DNA of 10,792 nt, from NCBI RefSeq assembly GCF_022376445.1, contig NW_025955757.1:1-10792 (forward strand). The letters run 5' to 3'. The stretch is from Fomitopsis serialis (taxonomy: Eukaryota > Basidiomycota > Agaricomycetes > Polyporales > Fomitopsidaceae). Numbering within the stretch: the stretch's first letter is position 1; each line of letters opens with the position of its first letter. Below are positions 1 to 8,832 of the stretch, piece by piece. Made by a program: the position numbers and the translations under genes. The notes below the pieces were generated by a model. That model searched no databases and was not told the DNA's origin. It saw nothing but the letters and a program-made list of their open reading frames with translations.

Positions 1-672
1 GTGCCTCATGCACAGGCTGTACCTGAGATTGCATTGAAGGGTGTAGACTTGGATCTTCCAAGTGCACTGAGATTTCTGGGGCATGCCCAGCCTTTAGGTG
101 AGAGAGATACACTGGACCAATACTATATCAGCTAACAAATTGATAGCTAAGCCACAGAAGCAACCAAGGACTGGAACCTCAGCCAGTAAGTCAATTTGTT
201 CCTATAATCTCATATTTGATATATCATCTGCAGAGCCTAAGACTAAGAAGAACAAGGCCACACATGTGTTGCCTATGGGACATACTGGCTATCTGCACAT
301 GCATTCCAGTCTCAAAAGGCTTGGCAGGTGCCAGAAGAGTTGCTAGCCTCTTCTGAAGATGAAGATGATGTGGATATGGGCCAGTGAGTGGTTTTCTCTA
401 TATATATGCAACAATTGTTAATAGATATTTGTTATCAAGTTTGATGAAGAGATGTTCCTCAAGACCATGCTAGTGAGTGATCACAACTTTCTTTATTGTG
501 TACTGTCCTGACACATAATCCAGTGCTTGCTGAGGAGCCTGAGATTGAGATTGAGATTGAGCCTGAGATTGACTGAGAATAGGCCTAAGCCTGTGTTGAG
601 CATGAGCATGAGAATGATAGTGAGGATAACTATGAACATGAGCTGGAAGCAAGGGCATAATGAGAGATGAAG
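1..672 (+). pseudogene. Fragmentary acidic exons upstream of the large unknown gene
   Basis: Exon-like pieces separated by good short introns are visible: 1-97 (frame 1, open from the window edge, so the gene starts outside), intron 98-146 (GTGAGA, CTAAC, TAG), 147-185, intron 186-233 (GTAAGT...CAG), 234-383, intron 384-439, 440-472 (reads FDEEMFLKTML), intron 473-523 (GTGAGT, CTGAC, CAG), 524-672. The pieces encode Lys-rich then strongly acidic peptides (for example LLASSEDEDDVDMG and a Glu/Ile repeat near 540-575). The phases do not join: the frame changes inside 234-383, neither end of 440-472 is in phase with its neighbours, and the acidic frame of 524-672 has five stops. Either these are decayed N-terminal exons of the gene that follows, or several splice guesses are wrong. 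No family is recognised. Confidence 0.4.
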
Positions 673-2995
673 GTGAGAAACTCTCACTGCACTTAACTCT
701 CAACTAACATACCCATTTAGTTGATCTAGCCATTGAGGCTCTCCTTGATGAACCTGAGGCACATCCTGCACAGACTAGAGCCATGGAGTCCCACCCCAAA
801 AGTGAGTATTTCATGCATCACACATATGATACTATGGGACTAAATATTCAACTATGACAGTGAAAGCATTGCTGAGGATCTTCAGCAAGTCACAATTATC
901 TCAGACCCTGGGTGGTGTCCAGTCAGCCCTTGAACTGCTGAAATTCAAACCTCAGCAGTTAAGTGAAATCATCCAGTCATTGGATGATTTTGAGAGTCAG
1001 GCTGATAAACTGCCAAAGTACTCAGCTGACCTTGTCAAGGGTATTGGAAAATACTGGCATGATCTGTCAGTCTTAGGCAGAGCAAGTGAGCTACAGTCTG
1101 TCTGGCTCAACATCAGCCATCAGAGGATCATGGTGTCCAAGACATGGGTTATTCAGTTCCTGTATCAGGATTGTAAGAGTGTTATAGAGACTATCTCATC
1201 TCAGCATAGAGCCCATGTCTTTGTGCATCACAATGACTCTGAGCAATTAGAACCCTGCAATTGTAGGCAGCACTGGGAAGATCAACAAAGAGATGTCTTA
1301 TGGCTGGTAGACCTTACCTTAGCCTTCATTGAGAAGTTCAGAGACTATGCACAAGATGCAACATGGTCTGTGTCATCTGCTCCATATATTCCAGCTCTAG
1401 ATCCACCAAAAAGAGTCAATCATAAGCTGGAGTACTACAGGAACAGATTGCCAGCAGATGATACTAGATTTGATAGAGATGTGACCTGGAATATCTTGCA
1501 AATAATCTCTGCATGGCTTGGTATCACTGAGATCAACATGAAGGACCTGATCAGACAGGCAGGTCTTGTCACTAGTCTCTGTGAGGTACTGGACATGGGT
1601 GCACTTGTGCTGCCAGCTATCTGGGAGATATACAAGGCAGTTCCTAACTGGATCACTGAGAGATACCAAATCACACAGCCTCATCTCATGACTGAAGACA
1701 TTTTCCATGACTTCAAGAGAGCTTTGAAAACTACTCCTGCAGCCAGCCTAGACACTGCAGAGAGGGAGTTACTGAAGTCCATTCAGTATGCTCATGAGAA
1801 GTTCATTAAGATGTCTAAGAGCTCCAGTTCTCAAGCTGCTCAAATTCCAGAGCCTGTGCCAGTCCAAGTAAATGCTATTTCTCCTGAGAAAGCTGTCAAC
1901 TTTGTCATAGCCATTCTCCAGGATGCACTGAGATCACAAGAGTCCATAGACAGCCAGAATGAACATAAACCATTCCAATTGATACATGATGACTCTGACA
2001 ACTTCCTAGCCTTGAGGGAGCAGGGTGCATCCAGGAAGAGGTTGATGGACTCTCCTAAGAACCCATTTGATGATGCAAACATTGTCACAGATGCTGGTCT
2101 ATTCAGTGCTTTCTATTTCAGGTTGCGTGCATTCAGAAGTCCTGCTCTTCTGCATACTCCAAAGGAACATCTGAAAACCATGTTCAAAGGCCCACAGGAG
2201 TTGAGAGACTATGAGCAAGGACTTAAGGATCTCCTGCACAAGAGCCCCAATTTGTTTGGCAATCTAAGTGACATTGAGAAGAAAAATTTCCTCATGCACC
2301 ATGCCACCTATGGACAAGTGAATAAGCTGGATGATGGATGGGAAGATGAGCTGTGGGAAGCTGTTAGGCTCACAAATTGGGAAACTCTGATGGCCAAAAA
2401 ACCAGTGGATTTCCAAGAGATCTACAAGAAATGGCTTAAGAAGTCCAGGAAGTCCAGTAGTGAAAATGAGCCCAGTCAACATCTACAGAAGATGGGCAAA
2501 TTAACACTGTATCTCCTCTGTGCAGACCTCTCTTATACTTGTGCTGTGAAAAAGCCTAGTACTGCAGAGGTGGGAGACATGATTGCAAGGATAGACTCAG
2601 GAGCTGTGGCTGGACTGAAGACCTTGGGGCTTGTACCTGCACAGGGACTCATTGGTCAGATGCTGAGAGACAAAGTCAGGGAGCAGTTTGGCTGGCTCTT
2701 TCATGAGATAACTGCCAAAGTTTCCCAAGAGGAACTTGAGAAGATGCAATTTGATGAGATTGTCTTGGAACACACTCTCTGCAAAGTTGGGAGGTTCTTG
2801 AAAAAGGGCGCATATGGTGAATGGGGTATCAGCATAGTTGAGAAGAAGAAGAAGACTAAGAAGACCAAGAAGACCAAGAAGAGAGGGCTTGAAGAGGCTG
2901 AGGAGGGATCTGATGGGGAGGAGAGACCTAGCACTAAAAAGAGTAGGACTGCAAGTGACAAGAGCAAGGGTAAAGGGAAAGCAGTAGCTAGATGA
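660..2995 (+). CDS. Uncharacterised helical protein with Lys-rich C-terminal tail
   Basis: Function not recognised. The long open frame runs from an ATG at 854 to TGA at 2993-2995 (713 codons). That ATG lies inside a probable intron (802-860, GTGAGT...GACAG), so a better model is ATG 660, exon 660-672, intron 673-720 (GTGAGA, CTAAC, TTTAG), exon 721-801, exon 861-2995, giving 742 aa with phases that join exactly; the start could lie further upstream in the broken exons. The protein looks soluble and mostly alpha-helical, with no signal peptide or membrane segment. A Ser/Pro linker lies about residues 355-375, and the last 55 residues are basic and low-complexity (KKKKTKKTKKTKK, an acidic stretch, then STKKSR and KGKGKAVAR), suggesting nuclear targeting or nucleic-acid binding. 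It has only two CpG dinucleotides in the 2.1 kb frame, and all arginine codons but one are AGA/AGG. A transposon-companion gene is possible but is inference only. Confidence 0.75.
802..860 (+). other. Probable 59 bp intron covering the apparent ATG at 854
   Basis: The donor GTGAGT at 802 follows an open exon, and the acceptor GACAG ends at 860. Splicing joins AAA A to TG AAA GCA and keeps the upstream frame (DLAIEALLDEPEA...MESHPK) in phase with the long frame. The ATG at 854 is therefore probably not the start used by the spliced mRNA. Confidence 0.6.
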
Positions 2996-3120
2996 CTGTG
3001 TTTGTATTGACAACATCCCATTTGGCAATGTAATTCACAGGTCTTGCTGATGTTATATCAGTATGACATGAAACCAAAAGCATGTCAACATCATGTAACT
3101 GTACTCAGTATTCTCCAAAT
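2996..3120. other. 3' flank of the large gene, nothing further seen
   Basis: AT-rich sequence without a supported frame. It presumably holds the 3' UTR, but no convincing polyadenylation signal could be singled out. Confidence 0.3.
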
Positions 3121-3159
3121 ATCTTTCCTCTGCATAGGTCTGTACACAGAATCATTATG

Positions 3160-3446
3160 AACAGACCATGAAGTGCAGTGTGTACTGTGATATGGAATGT
3201 AAGTAACAATAGTATGCTGAATGGGCAGTCTTTGCCCATTATGAGCTTTGTACTGTCACTATAAAGAATTTCCCAGATCTCTATTATGGATGGCTGCACT
3301 GTATGGGTCATATGCAACATATCTGGGGTAGAAACAAGCATAAATGCTACAGAGCCACTTGTAATTTTGCATTTTGCATTTTGCATTTCCTGGCCTGACT
3401 AGTGCCTACTAGGGGTGAACCAAATTACTGTATTTCACCTGAAAAA
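3160..3446 (+). repeat. Diverged direct repeat, copy A
   Basis: This segment aligns by eye with about 3785-4063. Anchors in order are TATGGAATGTAAGTAACAAT (against TATGGAAGGTAAGCAATAAT), TTTGCCCATT...AGCT, ACTGTATGGGT, ATTTTGCATTT, TGGCCTGACTAG (against TGGCCTAACTAG), ACTAGGGGTGAACCA and AAATTACTGTA. The offset drifts from 620 to 626 bp, so the copies have gained small indels. Copy A alone has a short tandem GCATTTT run at 3367-3388. Confidence 0.6.
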
Positions 3447-3612
3447 AAGGTCCAAGTGACTCAGTATATGGTTGGTATGTGTTGCAACGTATGTCATGGA
3501 TCATGTGACTGGCTAGACCCAGTGGCCATTGTCCCTTTTCTGGTACAAAAGAGACATGTATACAAAGGTAGTGATATGTAGTTGATGTTGATCAGGGATA
3601 TATACATTTCAG

Positions 3613-3818
3613 GCAAGCCATAGGCGGACTATTGCACAAGAAGTATCACAGAAGCTCACATTGCCCTAAATGGTGAGTCACCTTCCAAATCCAGTAATTC
3701 CCGATAAAGTGAATGTCTAGTGCTTCATAAATTGAAAATAAATCAGAAGATATTCATAGAGTGCTATGGCCTGCTGATGAGGCCTGTGATGTTTGGAACA
3801 TGTTACCATATATGGAAG
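3613..3818 (+). pseudogene. Exon-like debris with splice signals, possible gene relic
   Basis: An acceptor-like CATTTCAG ends at 3612. Segment 3613-3672 can be read as SHRRTIAQEVSQKLTLP followed by a stop. A 48 bp intron-like stretch follows (3673-3720, GTGAGT...CTAG). Segment 3721-3818 holds an open stretch reading IENKSEDIHRV then LWPADEACDVWNMLPYME, and ends at the donor GTAAGC. Stops interrupt each segment and the phases do not join, so any gene here is dead. No family could be named. Confidence 0.3.
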
Positions 3819-4063
3819 GTAAGCAATAATATCATGTACAAGCATAAAATCAGCCAACATTGCCCATTCTCAGCTCTGTTATGGCACCATAAAGCATTTT
3901 CATGATGTCTGATACACATGGCTATACTGTATGGGTGATGTGCTCCACATCTAGTGTGAAAATGAGCAATTCAAATTCTGCAAAGTCTCTTGTGTTTTTT
4001 TGTATTTTGCATTTTCTGGCCTAACTAGCCACTATTGGGGCCCAACAAAATTACTGTAGACTC
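3785..4063 (+). repeat. Diverged direct repeat, copy B
   Basis: This is the partner of the copy at about 3160-3446, with the same order of anchors. Both copies carry a splice-donor-like GTAAG straight after TATGGAA, which suggests that the duplicated segment began as the end of an exon plus its intron. Confidence 0.6.
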
Positions 4064-4168
4064 TATGAAACAAGGGCTACAAGTTGATTATGTAATTGCC
4101 ATATCTATTTGTGGGTGCTTATTGTTGCAAAAAGTGATTGATTATATTGGAGTGCAGTGCTGCTGGTT

Positions 4169-4427
4169 AGGTCACATGCCATGTTCACCACTTTCCATAT
4201 TGGGCTCCAAGCTAGACGTTACAGGAGCCCCAAGTCCATGGGGAATTGCCAGCCACTGCATTTGTTTGGGTGTGTTGGTGTGAGTCGCGTCATCTGGGAG
4301 TCTGAAATTTGAAACTCAGCTAATGTGAGCATAGTAAGAGTTACTTATCTTAGGTTATCTGGTGCTCAAACAGTCACATGCACTGTGGGAAAAACCTGCC
4401 ATATTGGGCTCCATGCTAAGCGTTACA
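4169..4427. repeat. Pair of diverged direct repeats about 204 bp apart
   Basis: Segments 4169-4223 and 4372-4427 share GTCACATGC, then CCATATTGGGCTCCA, GCTA and CGTTACA. The 29 bp cores at 4195-4223 and 4399-4427 match at about 26 positions. The pair straddles the point where CpG becomes common, so it could mark the end of an inserted or duplicated block. Confidence 0.55.
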
Positions 4428-4760
4428 TTCTCTCCAGTCATAAGAACGATTCCTTCGTACCTCAGGGATCGTAACACGCTGTGGGCTTTGTAGTCTCTGC
4501 GCGGAAGACTGACATTGGTGTAAATAGCAAGCTTTGGGATGGGTTCGACATGAGGATCACTGTCGAATGGCTGGTATGACGTGAATAACCAGGCTGGTCG
4601 AATTTGCAACGACCGTGCGTAGTGACTGCGTGATGGGATGTAGCCATTGGGTTGTACGGTTCAACCTCTGTGGTTGCTGCATTACCTTCTCTAGAGGGTT
4701 GTCACGCACGATCCTGGCCTGCCTCATACTCGCCTTGTATTTTCATTCCTCTACCTTCAA
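4428..4760. other. Gene-free stretch with ordinary CpG content
   Basis: Only short open frames without coding character are present. CpG is frequent here (about 14 in 4421-4620), unlike the sequence to the left. A GGTTCGA string near 4545 resembles a tRNA B box but has no partner. Confidence 0.5.
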
Positions 4761-4850
4761 ACCGTCTTGCCCACTGATCGTCTTGCTTGCCAACCGTCTT
4801 GCCTGCTGACCTTGCTCACTAAGTGTCTTGCACGCTTGCTGTCCTGCTCT
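4761..4850. repeat. Short 16 bp tandem array with CGTCTTGC core
   Basis: Three adjacent 16 bp units (4761-4776, 4777-4792, 4793-4808) each begin with ACCGTCTTGC or ATCGTCTTGC. They run into degenerate copies (CCTTGC, TGTCTTGC, CGCTTGC, TCCTGC) up to about 4850. Confidence 0.65.
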
Positions 4851-6020
4851 CGTGCCATCTCACTGCCTTCTGTCTCACCTGTGAGGTGTCCTAATTGTGT
4901 ACTGTCTTACATGCCCATTACTTGAAGTAGGCTGGTTTGTTGGAATAGTTGTAGGCAATTTTGGACGAGAGGGAGCATGAGTGAGGCGACTACCTCACAG
5001 GTGTCATATATTGCAATGAGGTATGTGCAATCCACCAGCCTTGCTTGCATACTAGAATGGGTACTGAGAATCAAGATTTGAGATCATTGTCTGTCACTGT
5101 ACATATATGATGGTTCACTCTGAGCAACGAGACTTATTGTCATTTGATCCAACATTCACGCACATTCTTCATAACTGTACTGCACTGGTAGTGAATATAC
5201 ACTTCAGAATACTGTGATCATATGTCCAGTACAACCTCTATTAGTATCCAATGACATAGAAGTACAATGATATGGACAACCAGAGGATATGTACATGAAG
5301 TTGGTGTTAGTAGTAGGAGCACGCTCACTAAATGCGCAAACACTCTCCAGTGATTTGCCCTCGGGCATTGCCTCGGCCATATCCCCGAGCCACCGGGGAT
5401 GATGTTCTTTTCATTATAACTTCACCCCCGTGCCACCATATGCTATGAAACTTTGTACCAAGCATAACTATATATAGTACATGGCCTATATAAATTTGTA
5501 TGAGAATTGAACCGTGGGATGTGTTTGTCTAAGACGTGCTCTGCATGTATAACCTTCTTGGCTATTTCAAGCTTCAACATTGCCAGATTGTGTTGGAGTA
5601 TTGTTAGCAGCAACATAAACCATGGACACAGCGTTAATAAAACTTCTGTATGCACTCAATTGTGACAATTGTCTTGCAGAAGCTGCGAACTAATCTATAT
5701 GCCTCCCAGTATCTCCAAACAACATATCATTTTTGAGACCTATCCTGAGATCCTAATTCTGTAAAAGCTGAGATTACACAATGCCAAAGTACTCTTTACA
5801 TATAGGACAATGAGTTCAGTGGTCTACGTGAGTGGTTGGCCTAACAAGGCCTAATGTACATGTAGCTCTGTAAACACATATAGAACATATAGGACATGTT
5901 TGAACTCAGAGTAGTACTACATCCATGCCATTGAATCTGAAAGCAATGAATGTAAAAGAAAGAGCATACATCAATACACATACTCACTGAGACCATAAGC
6001 TCTGAACAACATGCAAACCT
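4851..6020. other. Long gene-free stretch
   Basis: AT-rich sequence with many stops in all frames. The longest open frame (minus strand, 5443-5655) has no recognisable motif, intron support or coding bias. Apart from the GC-rich hairpin pair at 5356-5400, no repeat, RNA gene or element end was recognised. Confidence 0.5.
5356..5400. other. Two adjacent hairpins in a small GC-rich island
   Basis: TGCCC-TC-GGGCA (5356-5367) is followed by ATCCCCG (5381-5387), a 6-base spacer and CGGGGAT (5394-5400), a perfect 7 bp inverted repeat. The island stands out against AT-rich flanks. It could be a conserved piece of a dispersed repeat or a structured RNA element; no role is claimed. Confidence 0.5.
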
Positions 6021-6232
6021 TCCGTCTTGAACACACCGCCTTGAACACACCACCTTGAACACACCGCCTTGAACACACACCACCTTGAACACCCCGTCTT
6101 GGGCACTCCATCCTGAACACTCCGTCTTGAACACTCCGTCTTGAACACTCCGTCTTGAACACTCCGTCTTGAACACTCCATCTTGAACACTCGGCCTTGA
6201 ACACTCTGCTGTGAGCACTTTGCCTTGACAAG
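6021..6232. repeat. 14 bp minisatellite, consensus TCCGTCTTGAACAC
   Basis: Fifteen consecutive units can be counted, one of them 16 bp long (6077-6092). Four consecutive identical units lie at 6121-6176, with diverged units (ACCGCCTTGAACAC, TCGGCCTTGAACAC) on either side. Isolated relatives with a CCGCCTTGA core continue to about 6311. Open frames on the minus strand through this array (reading FKTECSRRSVQDG repeats) arise because three 14 bp units make 14 codons; they are not credible genes. Confidence 0.9.
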
Positions 6233-6393
6233 TGTGTCTCAAAAAGGCAACATCCATTCCGCCTTGAGAATGCTCCGCCTTGAGAACACAATATTATCCG
6301 CCTTGACAAGAGCTCAGACTGGTATACACTCTACTTTGAACTAGCCCGTCTTGGCTAATAGGCAATGCCAACCAACATGCACAACCAGTTAGC

Positions 6394-7225
6394 GGATTGG
6401 CTTTGGTGAGTCAAGAAGGTCCAAGAAGGTCCGCTGAGTCAAGACGGACATCGGCTGGGAAATGTACCTCAGCCAATGCTCGGCTCATGCATTGTATTGG
6501 GTGAGTCAAAATGGTCGGCTGGGTCAAGACGAGAATCGGTTGGAAACAGTGGCCCAGCCGATGGTCGGTTCATGGATTGGCTTGAGTGAGTCAAGAAGGT
6601 CCAAGAAGGTCGGCTGAGTCAAGATGGACATTGGCTGGGAAAATCCCCTCAGCCGACGCTCGGCTCATGCATTGTATTGGGTGAGTCAAAATGGTCGGCT
6701 GGGTCAAGACGAGAATCGGTTGGAAACAGTGGCCCAGCCGATGGTCGGTTCATGGATTGGCTTGAGTGAGTCAAGAAGGTCCAAGAAGGTCGGCTGAGTC
6801 AAGACGGACATCGGCTGGGAAAATCCCCTCAGCCGACGCTCGGCTCATGCATTGTATTGGGTGAGTCAAAATGGTCGGCTGGGTCAAGACGAGAATCGGT
6901 TTGGAACAGTAGCCCAGCCAATTGTCGGTCAGTGGATTGGCTTGGGTAAGTCAAGAAGGTTCTAAGAAGGTCGGCTGAGTCAAGACGGACACCGGCTGGG
7001 AAAATCCCCTCAGCCGACGCTCGGCTCATGCATTGTATTGGGTGAGTCAAAATGGTCGGCTGGGTCAAGACGAGAATCGGTTTGGAACAGTAGCCCAGCC
7101 GATGGTCGGTCAGTGGATTGGCTTGGGTAAGTCAAGAAGGTTCTAAGAAGGTCGGCTGGGTCAAGGCGAGAATCGGTTGGGAACAGTGGCCCAGCCGATG
7201 GTCGGGCAGTGGAATGTCTTGGGTG
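6394..7225. repeat. Dimeric 180 bp satellite array
   Basis: Units begin with GGATTGG at 6394, 6574, 6754, 6934 and 7115: three periods of 180 bp, one of 181 bp and a partial fifth unit. Each unit is a dimer of related halves of about 95 and 85 bp, both built as TTGG-GTGAGTCAA, GGTCGGCTG, GTCAAGACG and TCGG...CCGA. Units 2 and 3 are nearly identical apart from two CpG-to-TpG differences near 6626-6632 and the last part of the B half. The partial fifth unit joins an A-type start to a B-type end, as unequal exchange would produce. Confidence 0.9.
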
Positions 7226-7859
7226 AGCCAAGAAGGTCACAACTGCACTAACATTGGTGTTATCATGCCATTCAATTTTATTGTAGTACCAGTCAGTATG
7301 AACTACAATATCTACTAAACACCGCCTTGCAAGGCCATCTTGCCCGTCTTGACTGCCTCCGCCTTGGCCTCGGCCGACCCCATCCTCTTTGGTGAGACAA
7401 TTTTGGTCGGCCAACGTCGGCCCACCCCATCATGTTTCGTCACACCATGCAGCCCTTTTTACCCGAAGCCTATCCTATAGCCGACGTGCCGTCTCGCGGA
7501 ATGTCATGGGAGTAGCCTACGCCGGCCGACGAGTCGGCCACTACGATGAGGATGAGACACCCGACGGACATATGTAGTACAGTACTTCAGCAATAGTAAT
7601 ACAATTATAGTAACCGTTTTGGATGGTCAGACACTGCGCTATGAATAAAAACCGCGTCGGCCGGTAAGTCTAACGCGTCGGCGAGCCCTCTCAAGGAGGT
7701 TGCTGGTCTGCCACAGGCACTCACCGTCTTATCAAATCAACAGCTAGTGTAAGTCAGCAATGTGACTCGCTTGGTCCTAGTTTGCTTGCCTTAAAAATGA
7801 TTCGACGATCCCGCTTTGATGCTCAAACCGTCTTGATGGGCGCGCGGCATCCCGTCTTA
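7226..7859. other. Gene-free stretch with scattered repeat words
   Basis: Short frames only. Isolated copies of CCGYCTTG (7323, 7344 and others) and of CGGCCGAC-like words occur at 7320-7530 and 7660-7690, apparently debris of the neighbouring arrays. Confidence 0.45.
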
Positions 7860-8350
7860 GGATTCTGCGTATCGGCTGAGGTGGTCGGGTAATCGGCTTG
7901 TAACAACATGAGTCGGGTGGGAAAACACGGGATAAAATATGTTAAACACTGACCAGGATGTATTCGACATCGGCCAGAATGTATTAGACGTCGGCTTGGA
8001 TGACGCCTTGACTGTGGTGAATTCCCGTCTTAGAGTGACCATGAAGATCGGCTGCGATATAGGATACATGGGCCAGGATATAGGCCAGATCGGTTGACAT
8101 TTGTCGGAGGTCGGGCAGTATGTATTGACAATTGGCTGGGATGTGTTAGAGATCGGCTGGGATGACGCCTTGACTGTGGGGGAGTGCCGTCTTAAATGAT
8201 CACGAACATCGGCTGGCATGCAGGACATATCGGCTGAGATAGGTCGGACATCTGCCGGAATATATTGAAGATCGGCTGGACTATGTTAAGTGTTGGTCTT
8301 GATGCATCAGACGTCGGTCGAGCCAGCACACATGTCGGCTGGCTCGGAAG
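7860..8350. repeat. Degenerate TCGGCTGG repeat field with a 163 bp direct duplication
   Basis: Blocks 7979-8053 and 8142-8216 match in order through ATGTRTTAGA, TCGGCT, GGATGACGCCTTGACTGTGG, CCGTCTTA and ATCGGCTG, 163 bp apart. Around them the word (G/C)ATCGGCTGG or ACGTCGG recurs roughly every 20-35 bp. No frame is supported. Confidence 0.65.
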
Positions 8351-8832
8351 GCCGTCTTGGCCAAGGAGGTGATGTGCTTGGTTGTGGCAGGGGTCGAAGG
8401 TGTTTCCATGTGCGTGGGATCAACTGACAGTCTGTGTACATAAATGGGCTGGACCTGAGTCCCGTGCAAGCCAGAAAGTATGACTCCCTGACTGAAGTTC
8501 CTGTGAACCATCAAGAGACTTGGCGCTGTCAGTATCAAAAATAGAACAGAGGAAAATTGGACTACAACTGCCTACTACGTATTAACATTAGAGGTGGCAC
8601 AGTGGGGTCAAAACAGGCCTTAGAGCATCAGCTTCACCGTTCAAGACGTAGGAATCACCTTCTTACGCATGGGCCGTCTTGAATTCAGGGCGGCGGGTCG
8701 AAGGCCGCATGCCTCTGGTGCGATTGTAGCGGTCTCACAAATAGATCCGATATTCCAACACACAGGAGGCACTCGTTACATTGTCATATACATACAATAC
8801 ATTGGGGGAAACCAAACATGAGCGTGTTGAAG
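8351..8832. other. 3' flank of the chromo-like gene
   Basis: No supported frame on either strand. The part nearest 8832 should be the 3' UTR of the minus-strand gene ending at 8833. Three further copies of the octamer or its near variant occur at 8352, 8642 and 8674. Confidence 0.4.

Noticed and set aside
470..703. Minus-strand Gln/Ser-rich 77-codon frame
   Set aside because: It is the complement of the GAGATT low-complexity stretch, with no independent support.
1397..3028. Minus-strand frames opposite the large gene, including a Leu-rich hydrophobic one at 2597-3028
   Set aside because: They are shadows of the plus-strand coding sequence; the Leu/Phe runs are the complement of its Lys-rich tail.
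4355..4609. Minus-strand 84-codon frame
   Set aside because: It overlaps the diverged repeat at 4372-4427 and shows no motif, splice support or coding bias.
4480..4620. Possible tRNA, from the GGTTCGA string near 4545
   Set aside because: No A box, no acceptor stem and no cloverleaf could be drawn around it.
5841..6309. Minus-strand open frames with FKTECSRRSVQDG repeats, resembling a Cys-rich repeat protein
   Set aside because: The 14 bp minisatellite reads open in all three frames, and three units equal 14 codons. There is no plausible start, domain or splice support.
6829..7414. Minus-strand frames across the 180 bp satellite
   Set aside because: The 180 bp period is divisible by three, so one frame stays open through repeats. 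Non-coding satellite structure explains it, and the 181 bp unit would break the frame.
7389..7577. Plus-strand 62-codon frame
   Set aside because: It is short, lies in array debris and has no recognisable domain.
6021..8350. CRISPR array, because of regularly spaced short repeats
   Set aside because: Units are contiguous tandem repeats without unique spacers, and the sequence is eukaryotic by its introns.
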